64,000 nucleotides of DNA, from NCBI GenBank assembly GCA_964352785.1, contig CAYGTI010000007.1, positions 62,001-126,000 of the forward strand, written 5' to 3'. This stretch comes from JACOMS01 sp964352785. GTDB lineage: Bacteria > Pseudomonadota > Alphaproteobacteria > Caulobacterales > Maricaulaceae. Position 1 is the first letter of the stretch, and the number at the start of each line of letters is the position of its first letter. Under the pieces are notes generated by a model. It did no database searches. It was not told the origin of the DNA and saw nothing but the letters and a program-made list of their open reading frames with translations. Below, in pieces: positions 15,968 to 24,526 of this stretch. A program made the position numbers and the translations under genes.

Positions 15968-18136
15968 CTACTCCCCCGGAACCGGGAAACCCCGGTCACG
16001 CATGAGCGGCGCAATATCGGCGTCGCGGCCCCTAAATGCCCGGTAAGCGTCCGCCGGATCTATGGAGTTCCTTGGCGCGAACAAATGATCCACGAGTTTT
16101 TTCGCGACGTCCGGATCATAAAACCCGCCGGGACTTTCTTTGAACGCCTCAGCGGCATCCGACGTCAACACATCCGCCCACATATAACCGTAATAGCCGG
16201 ACGAGTAGCCTTCGCCGGAGAAAATATGCCCAAAGTGCGGAGAGCGGTGACGCATAACAATTTCATCGGGCATACCGAGGTCCGAAAGGGTTTCGCGCTC
16301 AAATTTATCCGGATCAATTCCCGCCGGGTCGGTCGTGTGATAGCGCATATCAACCAGCGCAGAGGCCAGATATTCTGTTGTCGCAAAGCCTTGGTTAAAA
16401 GTCGCCGCCTTTTTAATCTTGGCAACCAGCTCCGCTGGGATCGGCTCGCCTGTTTTATAATGAACGAGATAATTATCGATCACAGGATCAGTTGAGAGCC
16501 AACGCTCCAGCAGTTGCGATTGGAACTCTGTATAGTCGCGCACGCCGCCGTTCAGAGTCGGATAAGCGACATTGGAGGCAAAGAAATGCAGCGCGTGACC
16601 AAATTCATGGAAATAGGTTTCAGCATCATCCCAAGAGATCAAGCTCGGCTCGCCGTCCGCGCCTTTGACAAAGTTGGAATTATTTGACGCCAGAACATTT
16701 AATTTGCCATCAAACGTCGTGTGCGAGCGGTACGTCGTCGCCCACGCGCCGGAGCGCTTTCCTTTGCGCGCAAAAGGATCCAAATACCACAGGCCGATAT
16801 TCTCTCCGGTCTCTTTGTGGGTCACTTCCCAAACTTTCACGTCCGGGTGGAACACAGGCACAGACCCTTCGGGCACAGGCGCAAAATCAAATCCGAACAA
16901 CTCGCCCGCCACATAAAACATAGCTTCGCGTAGCTTATCGAGTTGTAAATATTGTTTCACCTCATCAGAATCGAGATTGTATTTTTCCTGCCGGACTTTC
17001 TCCGCGTAAAAACGGTAATCCCACGGCGCGATTTTAATATCCGCGCCCTCTGCGTCCGCAACCGCCTGCATATCGGCCACTTCTTCCTCGACCCGCGCAA
17101 TCGCGGCGGGCCAGACGGCTTCCATTAATTCAAGGGCGCGCTCCGGCGTTTTCGCCATCCGGTTTTCAAGTCGCCACTGGGCGTAATTATCATACCCTAA
17201 CAAGCCCACACGTTCATGACGGAGCTGTAGAATTTCGGCAATGATCGCATTATTATCATGCTCATCGCCGTTATCCCCGCGTGAATAGTAGGTATTCCAA
17301 ACCTTTTCGCGCAAAGCCCGCTCTGTGGAATAAGTCAAAAAAGGGTCCATGGACGAGCGTGTATTAGTGACGGCATATTTGGCGTCTTGCTCGCGTTCCG
17401 TAGCCGCATTGCTCGACGCGTCAACAAAGGATTGCGGCAAGCCGCCAAGCTGGTCTGCGGTCAAATAGGTGACATAGCCTTCTTCATCGGCCAGAACATT
17501 ATTCCCAAAGTTAGTATGCAGCTCCGCCAGGCGCGCGTTGATCGCCGCATACCTTGCTTTATTCTCAGCGTTCAAAGTTGCGCCGTTGCGCGCGAACCCA
17601 TCATAGGTGAGCTGCACCACACGCTGTTGATCCGGGCGCAGGGTTTTCATCTCCTCGCCGTCATATACCGCTTTGACACGTTCAAAAAGTTTAGCATTTT
17701 GCGTAATCTTGGAATTAAACGCCGAGAGCTTAGGCACCATTTCGCCTTGTATCGCCCGAAACTCCGGCGAAGACATGTTAGAGCTCCAAATACCCCAATA
17801 AGAAAAAATACGGCTTAGCTCAGCGCCTGAGCGCTCCAGAGGCACAATCGTATTTTCGAATGTGGGCGCGTTTGTGTTGGCCGTAATCGCGTCCACTTCC
17901 TTGAGATTAATTTCCATACCCACTTCGAGAGCAGGCTTCAAATCATCCAGCGAGACTTTGTCAAACGCCGGAACGCCGCCGTAAGGCCCCGTCCATTCCG
18001 CAAGCAGCAGATTATCCGTGGTTGGTACCTCTACCGCCGCTTCCGGTGCCTCGCCTGATTTTGCTGTATTAGCGTTACTACAAGCCGCCAGCGACAGAGC
18101 CACCGCGCTAACGATGAGAAAATGAGAAATACGCAT
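15968..18136 (-). CDS. M3-family metallopeptidase lipoprotein (peptidyl-dipeptidase Dcp-like)
   Basis: Protein of 722 residues with a lipoprotein signal peptide (lipobox LAAC near residues 16-19). The zinc motif is H510-E-F-G-H514 in YFHEFGHALHFF, and the M3 fold continues through YSSGYYGYMWADVL near residue 655. M3 peptidases remove dipeptides or short peptides from oligopeptides. A lipid-anchored member would act in the periplasm or at the outer membrane on imported peptides. Length is typical for Dcp (about 680) plus the signal and spacer. Confidence 0.93.
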   Translation of the reverse strand: MRISHFLIVSAVALSLAACSNANTAKSGEAPEAAVEVPTTDNLLLAEWTGPYGGVPAFDKVSLDDLKPALEVGMEINLKEVDAITANTNAPTFENTIVPLERSGAELSRIFSYWGIWSSNMSSPEFRAIQGEMVPKLSAFNSKITQNAKLFERVKAVYDGEEMKTLRPDQQRVVQLTYDGFARNGATLNAENKARYAAINARLAELHTNFGNNVLADEEGYVTYLTADQLGGLPQSFVDASSNAATEREQDAKYAVTNTRSSMDPFLTYSTERALREKVWNTYYSRGDNGDEHDNNAIIAEILQLRHERVGLLGYDNYAQWRLENRMAKTPERALELMEAVWPAAIARVEEEVADMQAVADAEGADIKIAPWDYRFYAEKVRQEKYNLDSDEVKQYLQLDKLREAMFYVAGELFGFDFAPVPEGSVPVFHPDVKVWEVTHKETGENIGLWYLDPFARKGKRSGAWATTYRSHTTFDGKLNVLASNNSNFVKGADGEPSLISWDDAETYFHEFGHALHFFASNVAYPTLNGGVRDYTEFQSQLLERWLSTDPVIDNYLVHYKTGEPIPAELVAKIKKAATFNQGFATTEYLASALVDMRYHTTDPAGIDPDKFERETLSDLGMPDEIVMRHRSPHFGHIFSGEGYSSGYYGYMWADVLTSDAAEAFKESPGGFYDPDVAKKLVDHLFAPRNSIDPADAYRAFRGRDADIAPLMRDRGFPVPGE

Positions 18137-18210
18137 AATTAAATCCTTATTGTTTTGCGATATGCCCTAACATGAGATAGCGGCGCTTGCAAATAGCGCG
18201 GAAAAGCATT

Positions 18211-19200
18211 TTAGAAATGCGTAAATCCGGACACATCCATATCGATTTCGTGGCCGAGCGCATCAAGGCAGACCACGCCTTTTCCGGGCCCGCAGATACC
18301 AATTTTTGTCAGCGGAAGGCGCATTTGACGCGAGGCCTGCTCAATAAACTCTCGTTTTTCCGGCGGCGCGGTAAACGCAATTTCATAATCATCACCGCCG
18401 GTCGCCAAACACATGAGGCGCGTCAGCGTATCGACCTGCATCACCCAGTCCCGCGCTGCCTCTGACATGGGGATATCCGCAAGCGCAATCGTGATCCGCA
18501 CATGACTGGCAGCCGCAATGTGCCCGGCATCGGCAATCAGGCCGTCCGAGACATCTACCGAGGCACTCGCGGCGTCTTGGAGTAAATCCGCGAGCCCTAA
18601 ACGCGGCTCAGGCCGCCAGTAGGCTTTGTCCCATAGGCGCTGAATATCAGTAGCCGGCGGATCAACATCGTTTGAGCCGAGAAATGTTTGCAGACTCAGA
18701 TAAGCCTGTCCAATCGTGCCCGACACCCAGACATCATGGCCGTATTGCGCGCCGGATCGCCGGGTCATGCGCCCCGAGAGCACCTGCCCAATCAGCGTCG
18801 CCGTGATAACAAATGGGCCAGTTGTTTTTACCGTATCCCCGCCCCATAAATAAAGGCCATAGCGGTTTTGTATCGCTTCAAGCCCTGCCGCAAAACTGCG
18901 TCCGGCAGACGCGCGCGCGTCAGCGTCCAAATGCTCAGGCCATGCGATAGATAATAAATAGCCCCGCGGCAACGCGCCTTTGGCAGCCAAGTCTGATAGA
19001 TTCGCCCGCAATAGCTTGCCCGCCGTTTCCGCGCCGTAAAATCCGTTCGGGAAATGTACGCCTTCAACCATCGTATCTTTGGTCATTATCAGATCATACC
19101 CCGCGTCCGGAGTAAAACAGGCGGCGTCATCACTTAGCCTCAAGCCTTCGGGCCCGGCGAGCGGAGCCAGAAACTGACTTATAAAATCAAATTCATCCAT
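18211..19200 (-). CDS. thiL: Thiamine-monophosphate kinase
   Basis: ATP-dependent kinase of 329 residues that phosphorylates thiamine phosphate to the active cofactor thiamine diphosphate. The AIR-synthase-like fold is shown by LSDDAACF (residues 22-29), MVEGVHFP (44-51), ANLSDLAAKGALPRG and the later DVSDGLIADAGHIA and GGDDYEIAFTAP. It overlaps nusB by eight bases and forms the tail of the nrdR-rib-nusB-thiL gene string, a common alphaproteobacterial order. Confidence 0.96.
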   Translation of the reverse strand: MDEFDFISQFLAPLAGPEGLRLSDDAACFTPDAGYDLIMTKDTMVEGVHFPNGFYGAETAGKLLRANLSDLAAKGALPRGYLLSIAWPEHLDADARASAGRSFAAGLEAIQNRYGLYLWGGDTVKTTGPFVITATLIGQVLSGRMTRRSGAQYGHDVWVSGTIGQAYLSLQTFLGSNDVDPPATDIQRLWDKAYWRPEPRLGLADLLQDAASASVDVSDGLIADAGHIAAASHVRITIALADIPMSEAARDWVMQVDTLTRLMCLATGGDDYEIAFTAPPEKREFIEQASRQMRLPLTKIGICGPGKGVVCLDALGHEIDMDVSGFTHF

Positions 19201-19687
19201 GACCCGGCATTGGGTCAGACATGACGCCGGGCAGACCGAATTCTGCGGTGCGAACTTTTTTCGCGATCCGTTCTAGCGCGCCGTTGACAAAAGCGGGTTC
19301 GCTCGCCTCGAAGAAGTCTGTCGCAAGCGAGACATATTCATCAATGATCACAGGCGCTGGCACGTCCGGGCGGCACATCACTTCGAACGTCCCGGCCCGC
19401 ATGATCGCGCGCAGGGTAATATCCAAACGTTTGAGCGACCATTTTTTAGAAAGGTGATCGGTAATGGTTTTATCAATATCGGTTTGGTTTTCGACCACGC
19501 CCAGAATAATGTCTTCGAAGAACTCCTCGTCCGCCGCAATCATGCCCGGCTCGCCTTTATGGCCGAAACGGTGATTGCGGAATTCGAACACAACAGCCTT
19601 TGACGGCTCGCCGCCCACATCCATCTGGTAGAGCGCTTGCACCGCCGAGAGGCGCGCCGCACGGCGAAGTTTTGGATTAGCTGACAT
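19193..19687 (-). CDS. nusB: Transcription antitermination factor NusB
   Basis: All-helical RNA-binding protein of 164 residues that joins NusE (S10) on boxA RNA for rRNA antitermination. Landmarks are RRAARLSAVQALYQMD at residues 8-23, ALRAIMRAGTFEV near residue 92 and VPAPVIIDEYVSLATDFF near residue 108, ending with VNGALERIAK. The start overlaps the ribH stop by one base. Its place between ribH and thiL is conserved in many proteobacteria. Confidence 0.96.
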   Translation of the reverse strand: MSANPKLRRAARLSAVQALYQMDVGGEPSKAVVFEFRNHRFGHKGEPGMIAADEEFFEDIILGVVENQTDIDKTITDHLSKKWSLKRLDITLRAIMRAGTFEVMCRPDVPAPVIIDEYVSLATDFFEASEPAFVNGALERIAKKVRTAEFGLPGVMSDPMPGHG

Positions 19688-20121
19688 TAGGCGGATAATT
19701 CTTGACGGATTTTGATCATCTTGAGCACAGCGTTGGCAGCAAACCCGCCTTTATCTTTCTTATCCTTTTGCGCCCTCGCCCAAGCTTGGTCTTCGTTCTC
19801 GACGGTAATGATGCCATTGCCAATGGCGAGCTGTTGATTGACGGCCAAGTCCATCAAAGCGCGCGCGCTTTCCCCGCAGACATAATCATAATGGGTGGTC
19901 TCCCCGCGAATGACGCAACCCAGCGCGATATACCCATCATAACCGCCTTTTTTCGCGGCCTCGGCATATGCAATTACATGCGGGACTTCGAGCGCGCCGG
20001 GCACTGTGACTTTGGTGATTTCAGCGCGGGCTTTCTGTAATACATCAAGCGCACCTTCTAGCAGCGCATCAGAAATAGCCTCATAATAACGGGCTTCGAT
20101 AACAAGAATTTTTGCGCTCAT
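19687..20121 (-). CDS. ribH: 6,7-dimethyl-8-ribityllumazine synthase
   Basis: Lumazine synthase of 144 residues, the penultimate step of riboflavin synthesis, condensing the ribitylaminopyrimidine with dihydroxybutanone phosphate. The core signatures VPGALEVPHVI, ALGCVIRGETTHYDYVCGE and IGNGIITVENEDQAWAR are all present. Members usually form a capsid-like or pentameric assembly. The start overlaps ribBA by four bases. Confidence 0.97.
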   Translation of the reverse strand: MSAKILVIEARYYEAISDALLEGALDVLQKARAEITKVTVPGALEVPHVIAYAEAAKKGGYDGYIALGCVIRGETTHYDYVCGESARALMDLAVNQQLAIGNGIITVENEDQAWARAQKDKKDKGGFAANAVLKMIKIRQELSA

Positions 20122-21272
20122 GATGTTTCGCCGTAGCTTTTGGGAGGCGTAATGCCAACCAGTTCTAAATTGTAAGCCTCAAGCCCGATAAGTTTTGGCA
20201 TTGTCTGCGTAATTAGCCGCATTTTATCCACGCCTTGGGCGACCAATATCTGCGCGCCGACGCCATACTCTCGAATGTTCTGGGCCTTGCGGTCACCGTC
20301 TCTTTTATGCGCGCCTAGACGCTCGAGCAGCGTATCAATACTGCCCTCGCGGATCAGCACCAAAACCCCGTGCCCGTCATGTTCGGCCAGTTGCCGCATG
20401 GCGTCGCGGATCAGGCCAGACCGCGGACTACTCTCATGCAGAATATCTCCAGCGAAATCGATTTTGTGAACACGAACAAGGCTCTCACCGCCTGTGACGG
20501 GATCGCCTTTGGACAAGGCGACATGCTCCAGATTATCCAAAAAATTCCGGAAAACATGTATCTTAAACTCATCACCGTCCTGTGACACAAAACTACTCGA
20601 AGCAATGTGACGAACAAAGTGGTCTTTGCGCATCCGGTAGGCGACAAGGTCTTCGATTGTCCCGATTTTTAGGCCGTGGAACTGCGCGAATTTCACAAGG
20701 TCAGGCAAGCGTGCCATCGTCCCATCATCATTCATAATCTCGCAGATCACAGCGGACGGGTTAAGACCCGCCAGACGTGAAATATCAACAGACGCTTCGG
20801 TGTGCCCCGTGCGCACCAACACGCCGCCGTCCTTGGCAATAATGGGAAACATATGGCCTGGAGAGCAAATGTCTTGCTCGCGCGAATCTTGATCAATGGC
20901 GACTTGGATAGTGTGGGAGCGGTCGCCCGCGCTGATGCCCGTTGTCACGCCTTCGCGGGCTTCAATGGACTGCGTAAACGCGGTCTCAAAACGGGATTTG
21001 TTCTCGGCGGACATGTTTTTGAGGCCTAATTCTTCGGCGCGTTCATGCTCCAGTGCGAGGCAAATTAAGCCGCGGCCATATCTGGCCATAAAATTAATCG
21101 CATCAGGCGTTGCAAATTGCGCCGGGATAATCAAATCGCCTTCGTTTTCCCGGTCCTCAGCATCCACCAGAATATACATACGTCCGTTGCGGGCATCATC
21201 GATGATCTCCTCGGGCGTCGCGAGGTTATAGACGTCTTCGAATGTGGCTTCGTTGAGTTTTTCTTTTGGCAT
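20118..21272 (-). CDS. ribBA: 3,4-dihydroxy-2-butanone 4-phosphate synthase with a degenerate GTP cyclohydrolase II domain
   Basis: Two-domain protein of 384 residues. The N-terminal RibB domain is intact (DAEDRENEGDLIIPAQ near residues 37-52, SPGHMFPI, RTGHTEASVD) and should make dihydroxybutanone phosphate from ribulose 5-phosphate. The C-terminal half, from about residue 210, has the RibA fold but the zinc-binding cysteines of active GTP cyclohydrolase II (HSECLTGD...LRCDCG in E. coli) are replaced: the aligned stretch reads HKIDFAGDILHESSPRSG. The C-terminal domain has no cysteine at all. It is therefore probably not a cyclohydrolase. Such RibBX-like proteins are known in other proteobacteria. 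Confidence 0.93.
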   Translation of the reverse strand: MPKEKLNEATFEDVYNLATPEEIIDDARNGRMYILVDAEDRENEGDLIIPAQFATPDAINFMARYGRGLICLALEHERAEELGLKNMSAENKSRFETAFTQSIEAREGVTTGISAGDRSHTIQVAIDQDSREQDICSPGHMFPIIAKDGGVLVRTGHTEASVDISRLAGLNPSAVICEIMNDDGTMARLPDLVKFAQFHGLKIGTIEDLVAYRMRKDHFVRHIASSSFVSQDGDEFKIHVFRNFLDNLEHVALSKGDPVTGGESLVRVHKIDFAGDILHESSPRSGLIRDAMRQLAEHDGHGVLVLIREGSIDTLLERLGAHKRDGDRKAQNIREYGVGAQILVAQGVDKMRLITQTMPKLIGLEAYNLELVGITPPKSYGETS

Positions 21273-21273
21273 T

Positions 21274-21894
21274 CTAGTCTTTCATGTGCGCGAGGTACCG
21301 GGCGACATAGCGCGCGATGAGGTCAATTTCCAGATTTACTTTGTCTCCGGGCCGAAGTTTTCCCAGCGTGGTCACTTCCGCCGTATGCGGAATGATGTTG
21401 ACTGTGAACGCACGGCCCTCGACGAGGTTGACCGTCAGCGACACGCCATTGATCGTAATAGAGCCTTTTGGCGCAATCCCAAAGGCGATATCCTTAGGCG
21501 CTTCAAACCGTAGATTTAGCGACCCGGCCACCTCTTCGCGTGACACCAATGTCCCGACTCCGTCAACATGTCCGGTCACTAAATGGCCGCCCAGCTCATC
21601 TTTGCCCGTTAACGCACGCTCAAGATTTATCCGTGTGCCCTCTCGCCAATCGCCCATGATGGTTTTATCCAAGCTCTCATCAGAAACATCAAAGGCGTAC
21701 CAGCCTCCATTATCCAATCGGCCTTTCTCTATAACCGTCATACAAGCCCCGGCGTGAGAAATCGATGCGCCGATATCGATACCGTCAACGTCATAGCTAC
21801 ACGTCACTTCCATACGGGTATCACCCCACTCTCCGCCTAAGCCGCGTGTTACATTACGGATCGTACCGATATCTGTGATGATGCCTGTGAACAT
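21274..21894 (-). CDS. ribE: Riboflavin synthase alpha chain
   Basis: Protein of 206 residues with the duplicated lumazine-binding domain that dismutates two 6,7-dimethyl-8-ribityllumazine molecules to riboflavin. The first repeat starts MFTGIITDIGTI; the second is marked by GHLVTGHVDGVG near residue 98, followed by SITINGVSLTVN. The length is standard. It ends one base before the ribBA start region, so the genes are tightly packed in the riboflavin operon. Confidence 0.97.
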   Translation of the reverse strand: MFTGIITDIGTIRNVTRGLGGEWGDTRMEVTCSYDVDGIDIGASISHAGACMTVIEKGRLDNGGWYAFDVSDESLDKTIMGDWREGTRINLERALTGKDELGGHLVTGHVDGVGTLVSREEVAGSLNLRFEAPKDIAFGIAPKGSITINGVSLTVNLVEGRAFTVNIIPHTAEVTTLGKLRPGDKVNLEIDLIARYVARYLAHMKD

Positions 21895-21942
21895 AGTCTT
21901 TTTCCATTATCCGCGTTTGCTGAAAGCACGCCGGATTAGCGT

Positions 21943-22596
21943 TTATAGGCGCTCATAGCGCTCATGCAGATCATCGCCAAGTTCGCTAAATGCCACACGG
22001 TTATAGCGGCGAGCCAGATTTAAGCTCTCCAAGCCCAAAGCGCCTATGGCGCTGCGGCCATCCCCGCCCAAGATAATCGGTGCGCGGAACCATTCTATAA
22101 CGTCTACCCACCCCGCGCGGATAAAACTCGCCGCCAATGTACCGCCGCCTTCGACCAAAAGCCGCGAGATGTTTTTACGGTGCATCAGCTCCAAAGCGCT
22201 TTGAATATCCAGTCCGCCGCTGTCATGCGCCACAGGCAATAAGGTCACACCAAGCGCTTTGAGGGCCTCGGCTTGGGCTCCAGTCTCAGTTGCGGTAAAC
22301 ACCCACACGGGCGTATCAGCCGCCGTCAGGGCGAGGTTCGATGATTGCGAGAGGCGTAAATGAGAATCAAATATGATCCTGACCGGGTCTGGCTGCCCGC
22401 TGATACGGGTTGTCAGTTGAGGATTGTCCAGACCCGCCGTGTTAGCGCCCACAGCTATGGCGTCATGACGCGCCCGCAAAACTCGCCCCGCTTGACGGGA
22501 CTTTTCGCCCGTGATCCATTCCGATTGTCCATTGGCCAGCGCTATTTTTCCATCAAGCGAGGTCGCAAGTTTAAGCGTAATAAATGGGCGTTTCAT
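21943..22596 (-). CDS. RibD reductase domain only (no deaminase domain)
   Basis: Protein of 217 residues that aligns with the C-terminal half of RibD, the 5-amino-6-(5-phosphoribosylamino)uracil reductase. Features are PFITLKLATSLDGKIA at the start, SEWITGEKSRQAGRVLRAR, VGANTAGLDNPQLTTR, and LLVEGGGTLAASFI. A normal RibD is about 360 residues with an N-terminal cytidine-deaminase-like zinc domain (HAE and PCxxxGRTPPC). Nothing of that domain is found here: nrdR ends 10 bases upstream. Deamination must be supplied from another locus. Stand-alone reductases are known in other lineages. Confidence 0.88.
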   Translation of the reverse strand: MKRPFITLKLATSLDGKIALANGQSEWITGEKSRQAGRVLRARHDAIAVGANTAGLDNPQLTTRISGQPDPVRIIFDSHLRLSQSSNLALTAADTPVWVFTATETGAQAEALKALGVTLLPVAHDSGGLDIQSALELMHRKNISRLLVEGGGTLAASFIRAGWVDVIEWFRAPIILGGDGRSAIGALGLESLNLARRYNRVAFSELGDDLHERYERL

Positions 22597-22606
22597 ATGG
22601 GCGAGA

Positions 22607-23077
22607 CTATTCTTCTTCGGACTTGCTTAGGAGCATTTGTTCTTCGATAAACGCTTCGAAGTCTTCAGTGGCTCGAAAGTCACGGTACACAGAGGCATAA
22701 CGCACATAAGCGACTTTATCGAGGCCTGCCAGCCCTTCCATGACCAATCCGCCTATTTCGTCTGATGCAATATCCGTGTTTCCGCTACTTTCTAGCTGCC
22801 GGACAATACCGCTAATCATTTGCTCAACACGTTCAGGGTCAACGGGCCGTTTTTGCAAAGCGATTTGAACGGAGCGCGCAAGTTTGTCACGGTCAAACCC
22901 TGTTCTTCGTCCGGACTTTTTAACAACTGTAAGCTCACGTAGCTGTACCCGCTCAAAGGTCGTAAAACGTCCAGAACATTTACCGCATAGTCTGCGGCGG
23001 CGCACAGCCGTACCGTCTTCAGCTTGGCGGCTGTCTTTGACCTGAGTGTCTTCGCTATTACAAAAGGGGCAACGCAT
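22607..23077 (-). CDS. nrdR: Transcriptional repressor NrdR
   Basis: Protein of 156 residues. The zinc ribbon cysteines are C3, C6, C31 and C34 (MRCPFC and LCGKCSGRFTTFE), followed by an ATP-cone domain (VVKKSGRRTGFDRDKLARSVQIAL) that senses ATP/dATP. NrdR represses ribonucleotide reductase genes. It heads the nrdR-ribD-like-ribE-ribBA-ribH-nusB-thiL run. A strong promoter lies so close that its predicted start is at the ATG itself, so the mRNA may be leaderless. Confidence 0.97.
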   Translation of the reverse strand: MRCPFCNSEDTQVKDSRQAEDGTAVRRRRLCGKCSGRFTTFERVQLRELTVVKKSGRRTGFDRDKLARSVQIALQKRPVDPERVEQMISGIVRQLESSGNTDIASDEIGGLVMEGLAGLDKVAYVRYASVYRDFRATEDFEAFIEEQMLLSKSEEE

Positions 23078-23083
23078 CGGCGT

Positions 23084-23111
23084 ATTATATGGATTAACCC
23101 ATTATTCGCAA
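23084..23111 (-). promoter_or_regulatory. Promoter of the nrdR-riboflavin operon
   Basis: On the minus strand, TTGCGA (23106-23111) and TATAAT (23084-23089) are separated by 16 bases. Only six bases lie between TATAAT and the nrdR ATG, so transcription would start at or next to the A of the start codon. No Shine-Dalgarno site can precede it. Confidence 0.6.
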
Positions 23112-23120
23112 ATGGTTAAT
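23093..23120. promoter_or_regulatory. Palindrome overlapping the nrdR promoter, possible operator
   Basis: Imperfect inverted repeat ATTAACCcATT-attcgc-AAATGGTTAAT. It covers the -35 box and most of the spacer of the nrdR promoter, so a bound regulator would block transcription. It is not the known NrdR box consensus. TTAA half-sites also recall CtrA sites, but the spacing does not fit TTAA-N7-TTAA. Confidence 0.4.
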
Positions 23121-23136
23121 GGCGTTACCCAGAGCG

Positions 23137-23169
23137 CATGATACGGCGCGAATAATGCGCCGTATCATG
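23137..23169. terminator. Perfect 13-bp hairpin between the peroxiredoxin gene and nrdR
   Basis: CATGATACGGCGC and GCGCCGTATCATG form a perfect 13-base stem with a seven-base loop. The T run (GTATTTTTT) follows on the plus strand, while both flanking genes are on the minus strand. The hairpin lies downstream of nrdR's promoter in the wrong sense, and it is upstream of the peroxiredoxin stop only by its coordinates; in transcription order nrdR is downstream of peroxiredoxin? No: peroxiredoxin (23182-23724) is transcribed first and runs toward this hairpin. It therefore can act as a peroxiredoxin transcript end, without a U tract on that strand. Confidence 0.55.
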
Positions 23170-23181
23170 GTATTTTTTGAT

Positions 23182-23724
23182 CTACGCCGCTTTCGCGATC
23201 TCGCCAGACTTAAGATAACCAAGCATAGTGTTGGCGTCTGAAACCGTAAACGGATCCGTTGGGCAATTATCCTCATAACCGTCCTCGATAAACATTTTTA
23301 CAATTTCGCCGTCTTGGACCAACATCGAATAACGCCAGCTACGGTATCCAAAGCCGAGATTGTCTTTGTTCACGAGCATCCCCATCTTGCGGGAAAACTC
23401 TCCGGAGCCATCAGGTAATAGCATCACATTTTCGCGGTTTTGGGATAGCCCCCACTGATACATCACAAAGGCATCATTAACGGACAAGCACACAACCTCG
23501 TCAACGCCTTCGGCTTTGAAGTCGTTATACAGGCGTTCATATTCCGGAAGGTGTGTGGTTGAACATGTTGGCGTGAAGGCACCCGGCAGCGCAAACAAAA
23601 CAACGCGCTTACCTTTGAAGACGTCATCGCTGGTCACGTCTTTCCACTCAAACGGATTAGGGCCTTCGAGGGCATCATTGCGAACGCGGGTTTTAAAAGT
23701 TACATTTGGCACATGAGTACGCAT
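23182..23724 (-). CDS. Peroxiredoxin of the Prx5/hybrid type
   Basis: Protein of 180 residues. The peroxidatic cysteine is C54 in the motif PGAFTPTCS, typical of the Prx5 subfamily that uses glutathione or glutaredoxin as reductant. Further family features are VCLSVNDAFVMYQW and LPDGSGEFSRKMGM. It reduces hydrogen peroxide and organic peroxides in the cytoplasm. There is no fused glutaredoxin domain, unlike in some gammaproteobacteria. A perfect hairpin follows the stop codon and probably ends the transcript. Confidence 0.95.
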   Translation of the reverse strand: MRTHVPNVTFKTRVRNDALEGPNPFEWKDVTSDDVFKGKRVVLFALPGAFTPTCSTTHLPEYERLYNDFKAEGVDEVVCLSVNDAFVMYQWGLSQNRENVMLLPDGSGEFSRKMGMLVNKDNLGFGYRSWRYSMLVQDGEIVKMFIEDGYEDNCPTDPFTVSDANTMLGYLKSGEIAKAA

Positions 23725-23837
23725 AAAATTCTCCTTAAATTACACGGCTTCACCTAGTCAGACTCGCGCAGATTTCAAGTCAATTTTTGATATTTTTGAG
23801 CTTGTTTTGTGCGTCATTTTCACCGACAATTTTTCTG

Positions 23838-24524
23838 ATGAAAGCAAGTGCAAAAACGGCTCCTTCGCCTCTTATACCAGCAGCCACCGTTATCCTTTTA
23901 CGGGATTATAAAGGCGAGCTTCAAACGCTGATGCTGCGCCGTAATAGGGCCTTGAAAGCCTTTGGGGGCGCATGGGTATTTCCGGGTGGGCGGGTCGACC
24001 CCGCAGACGCGCCAGACACGGAGTGTATCGCTACGCGCTCCCGCGCGGCCGCGTGCCGCGAGGCCAAAGAAGAAACCGGGCTTTTAGTCCAGCCTGACGA
24101 TTTGGTAAGTCTCTCACTCTGGATTCCTCCGGTTGAAGAAAAACGCCGTTTCTTAACGCGGTTTTATTTGGCCGCCGCACCGGATGAACCCGTGCAAATC
24201 GACGAGGGCGAGATACATGATTTTCAATGGGCCTCACCCAAAGACATCATCCGCAATGTACCCAACCCAAACATGCCGATTGTACCGCCCACTTATATCT
24301 CACTTTTTGAACTCTCGCAGTTTTCCACAGCGGCTGAAGCATTAGCAGACATTGCTGCAATTGAAGACGAAGTTTTTGAAACCCGATTTGTACGATCAAA
24401 TAAGGGCTTTACGACTCTGTGGCATCCCGATTGCGCTTATAACACCGGCGATCTTGAAACCCCCGGCCCGCGCCGCCGCCTTGTGACCCACCCTGACAAG
24501 TGGCATTACCAGAAAGACTTTTAG
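23838..24524 (+). CDS. Nudix hydrolase family protein
   Basis: Protein of 228 residues from the ATG at 23838; the frame extends upstream to 23787 but that part lacks family features. The Nudix box is split by an insertion after VFPGGRVDPAD and resumes as AAACREAKEETGLL, giving the REUxEExGU metal-binding core. The spacing resembles larger Nudix proteins related to coenzyme A or ADP-ribose hydrolases (NUDT7/19-like). Substrate is not predictable. The stop is two bases before the start of the GST gene, so they are likely cotranscribed. Confidence 0.88.
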   Translation: MKASAKTAPSPLIPAATVILLRDYKGELQTLMLRRNRALKAFGGAWVFPGGRVDPADAPDTECIATRSRAAACREAKEETGLLVQPDDLVSLSLWIPPVEEKRRFLTRFYLAAAPDEPVQIDEGEIHDFQWASPKDIIRNVPNPNMPIVPPTYISLFELSQFSTAAEALADIAAIEDEVFETRFVRSNKGFTTLWHPDCAYNTGDLETPGPRRRLVTHPDKWHYQKDF

Positions 24525-24526
24525 CT

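Noticed and set aside
23078..23181. FMN riboswitch before the riboflavin genes
   Set aside because: The gap is only about 100 bases, and it holds a terminator-like hairpin and a promoter; the conserved RFN elements are not visible.
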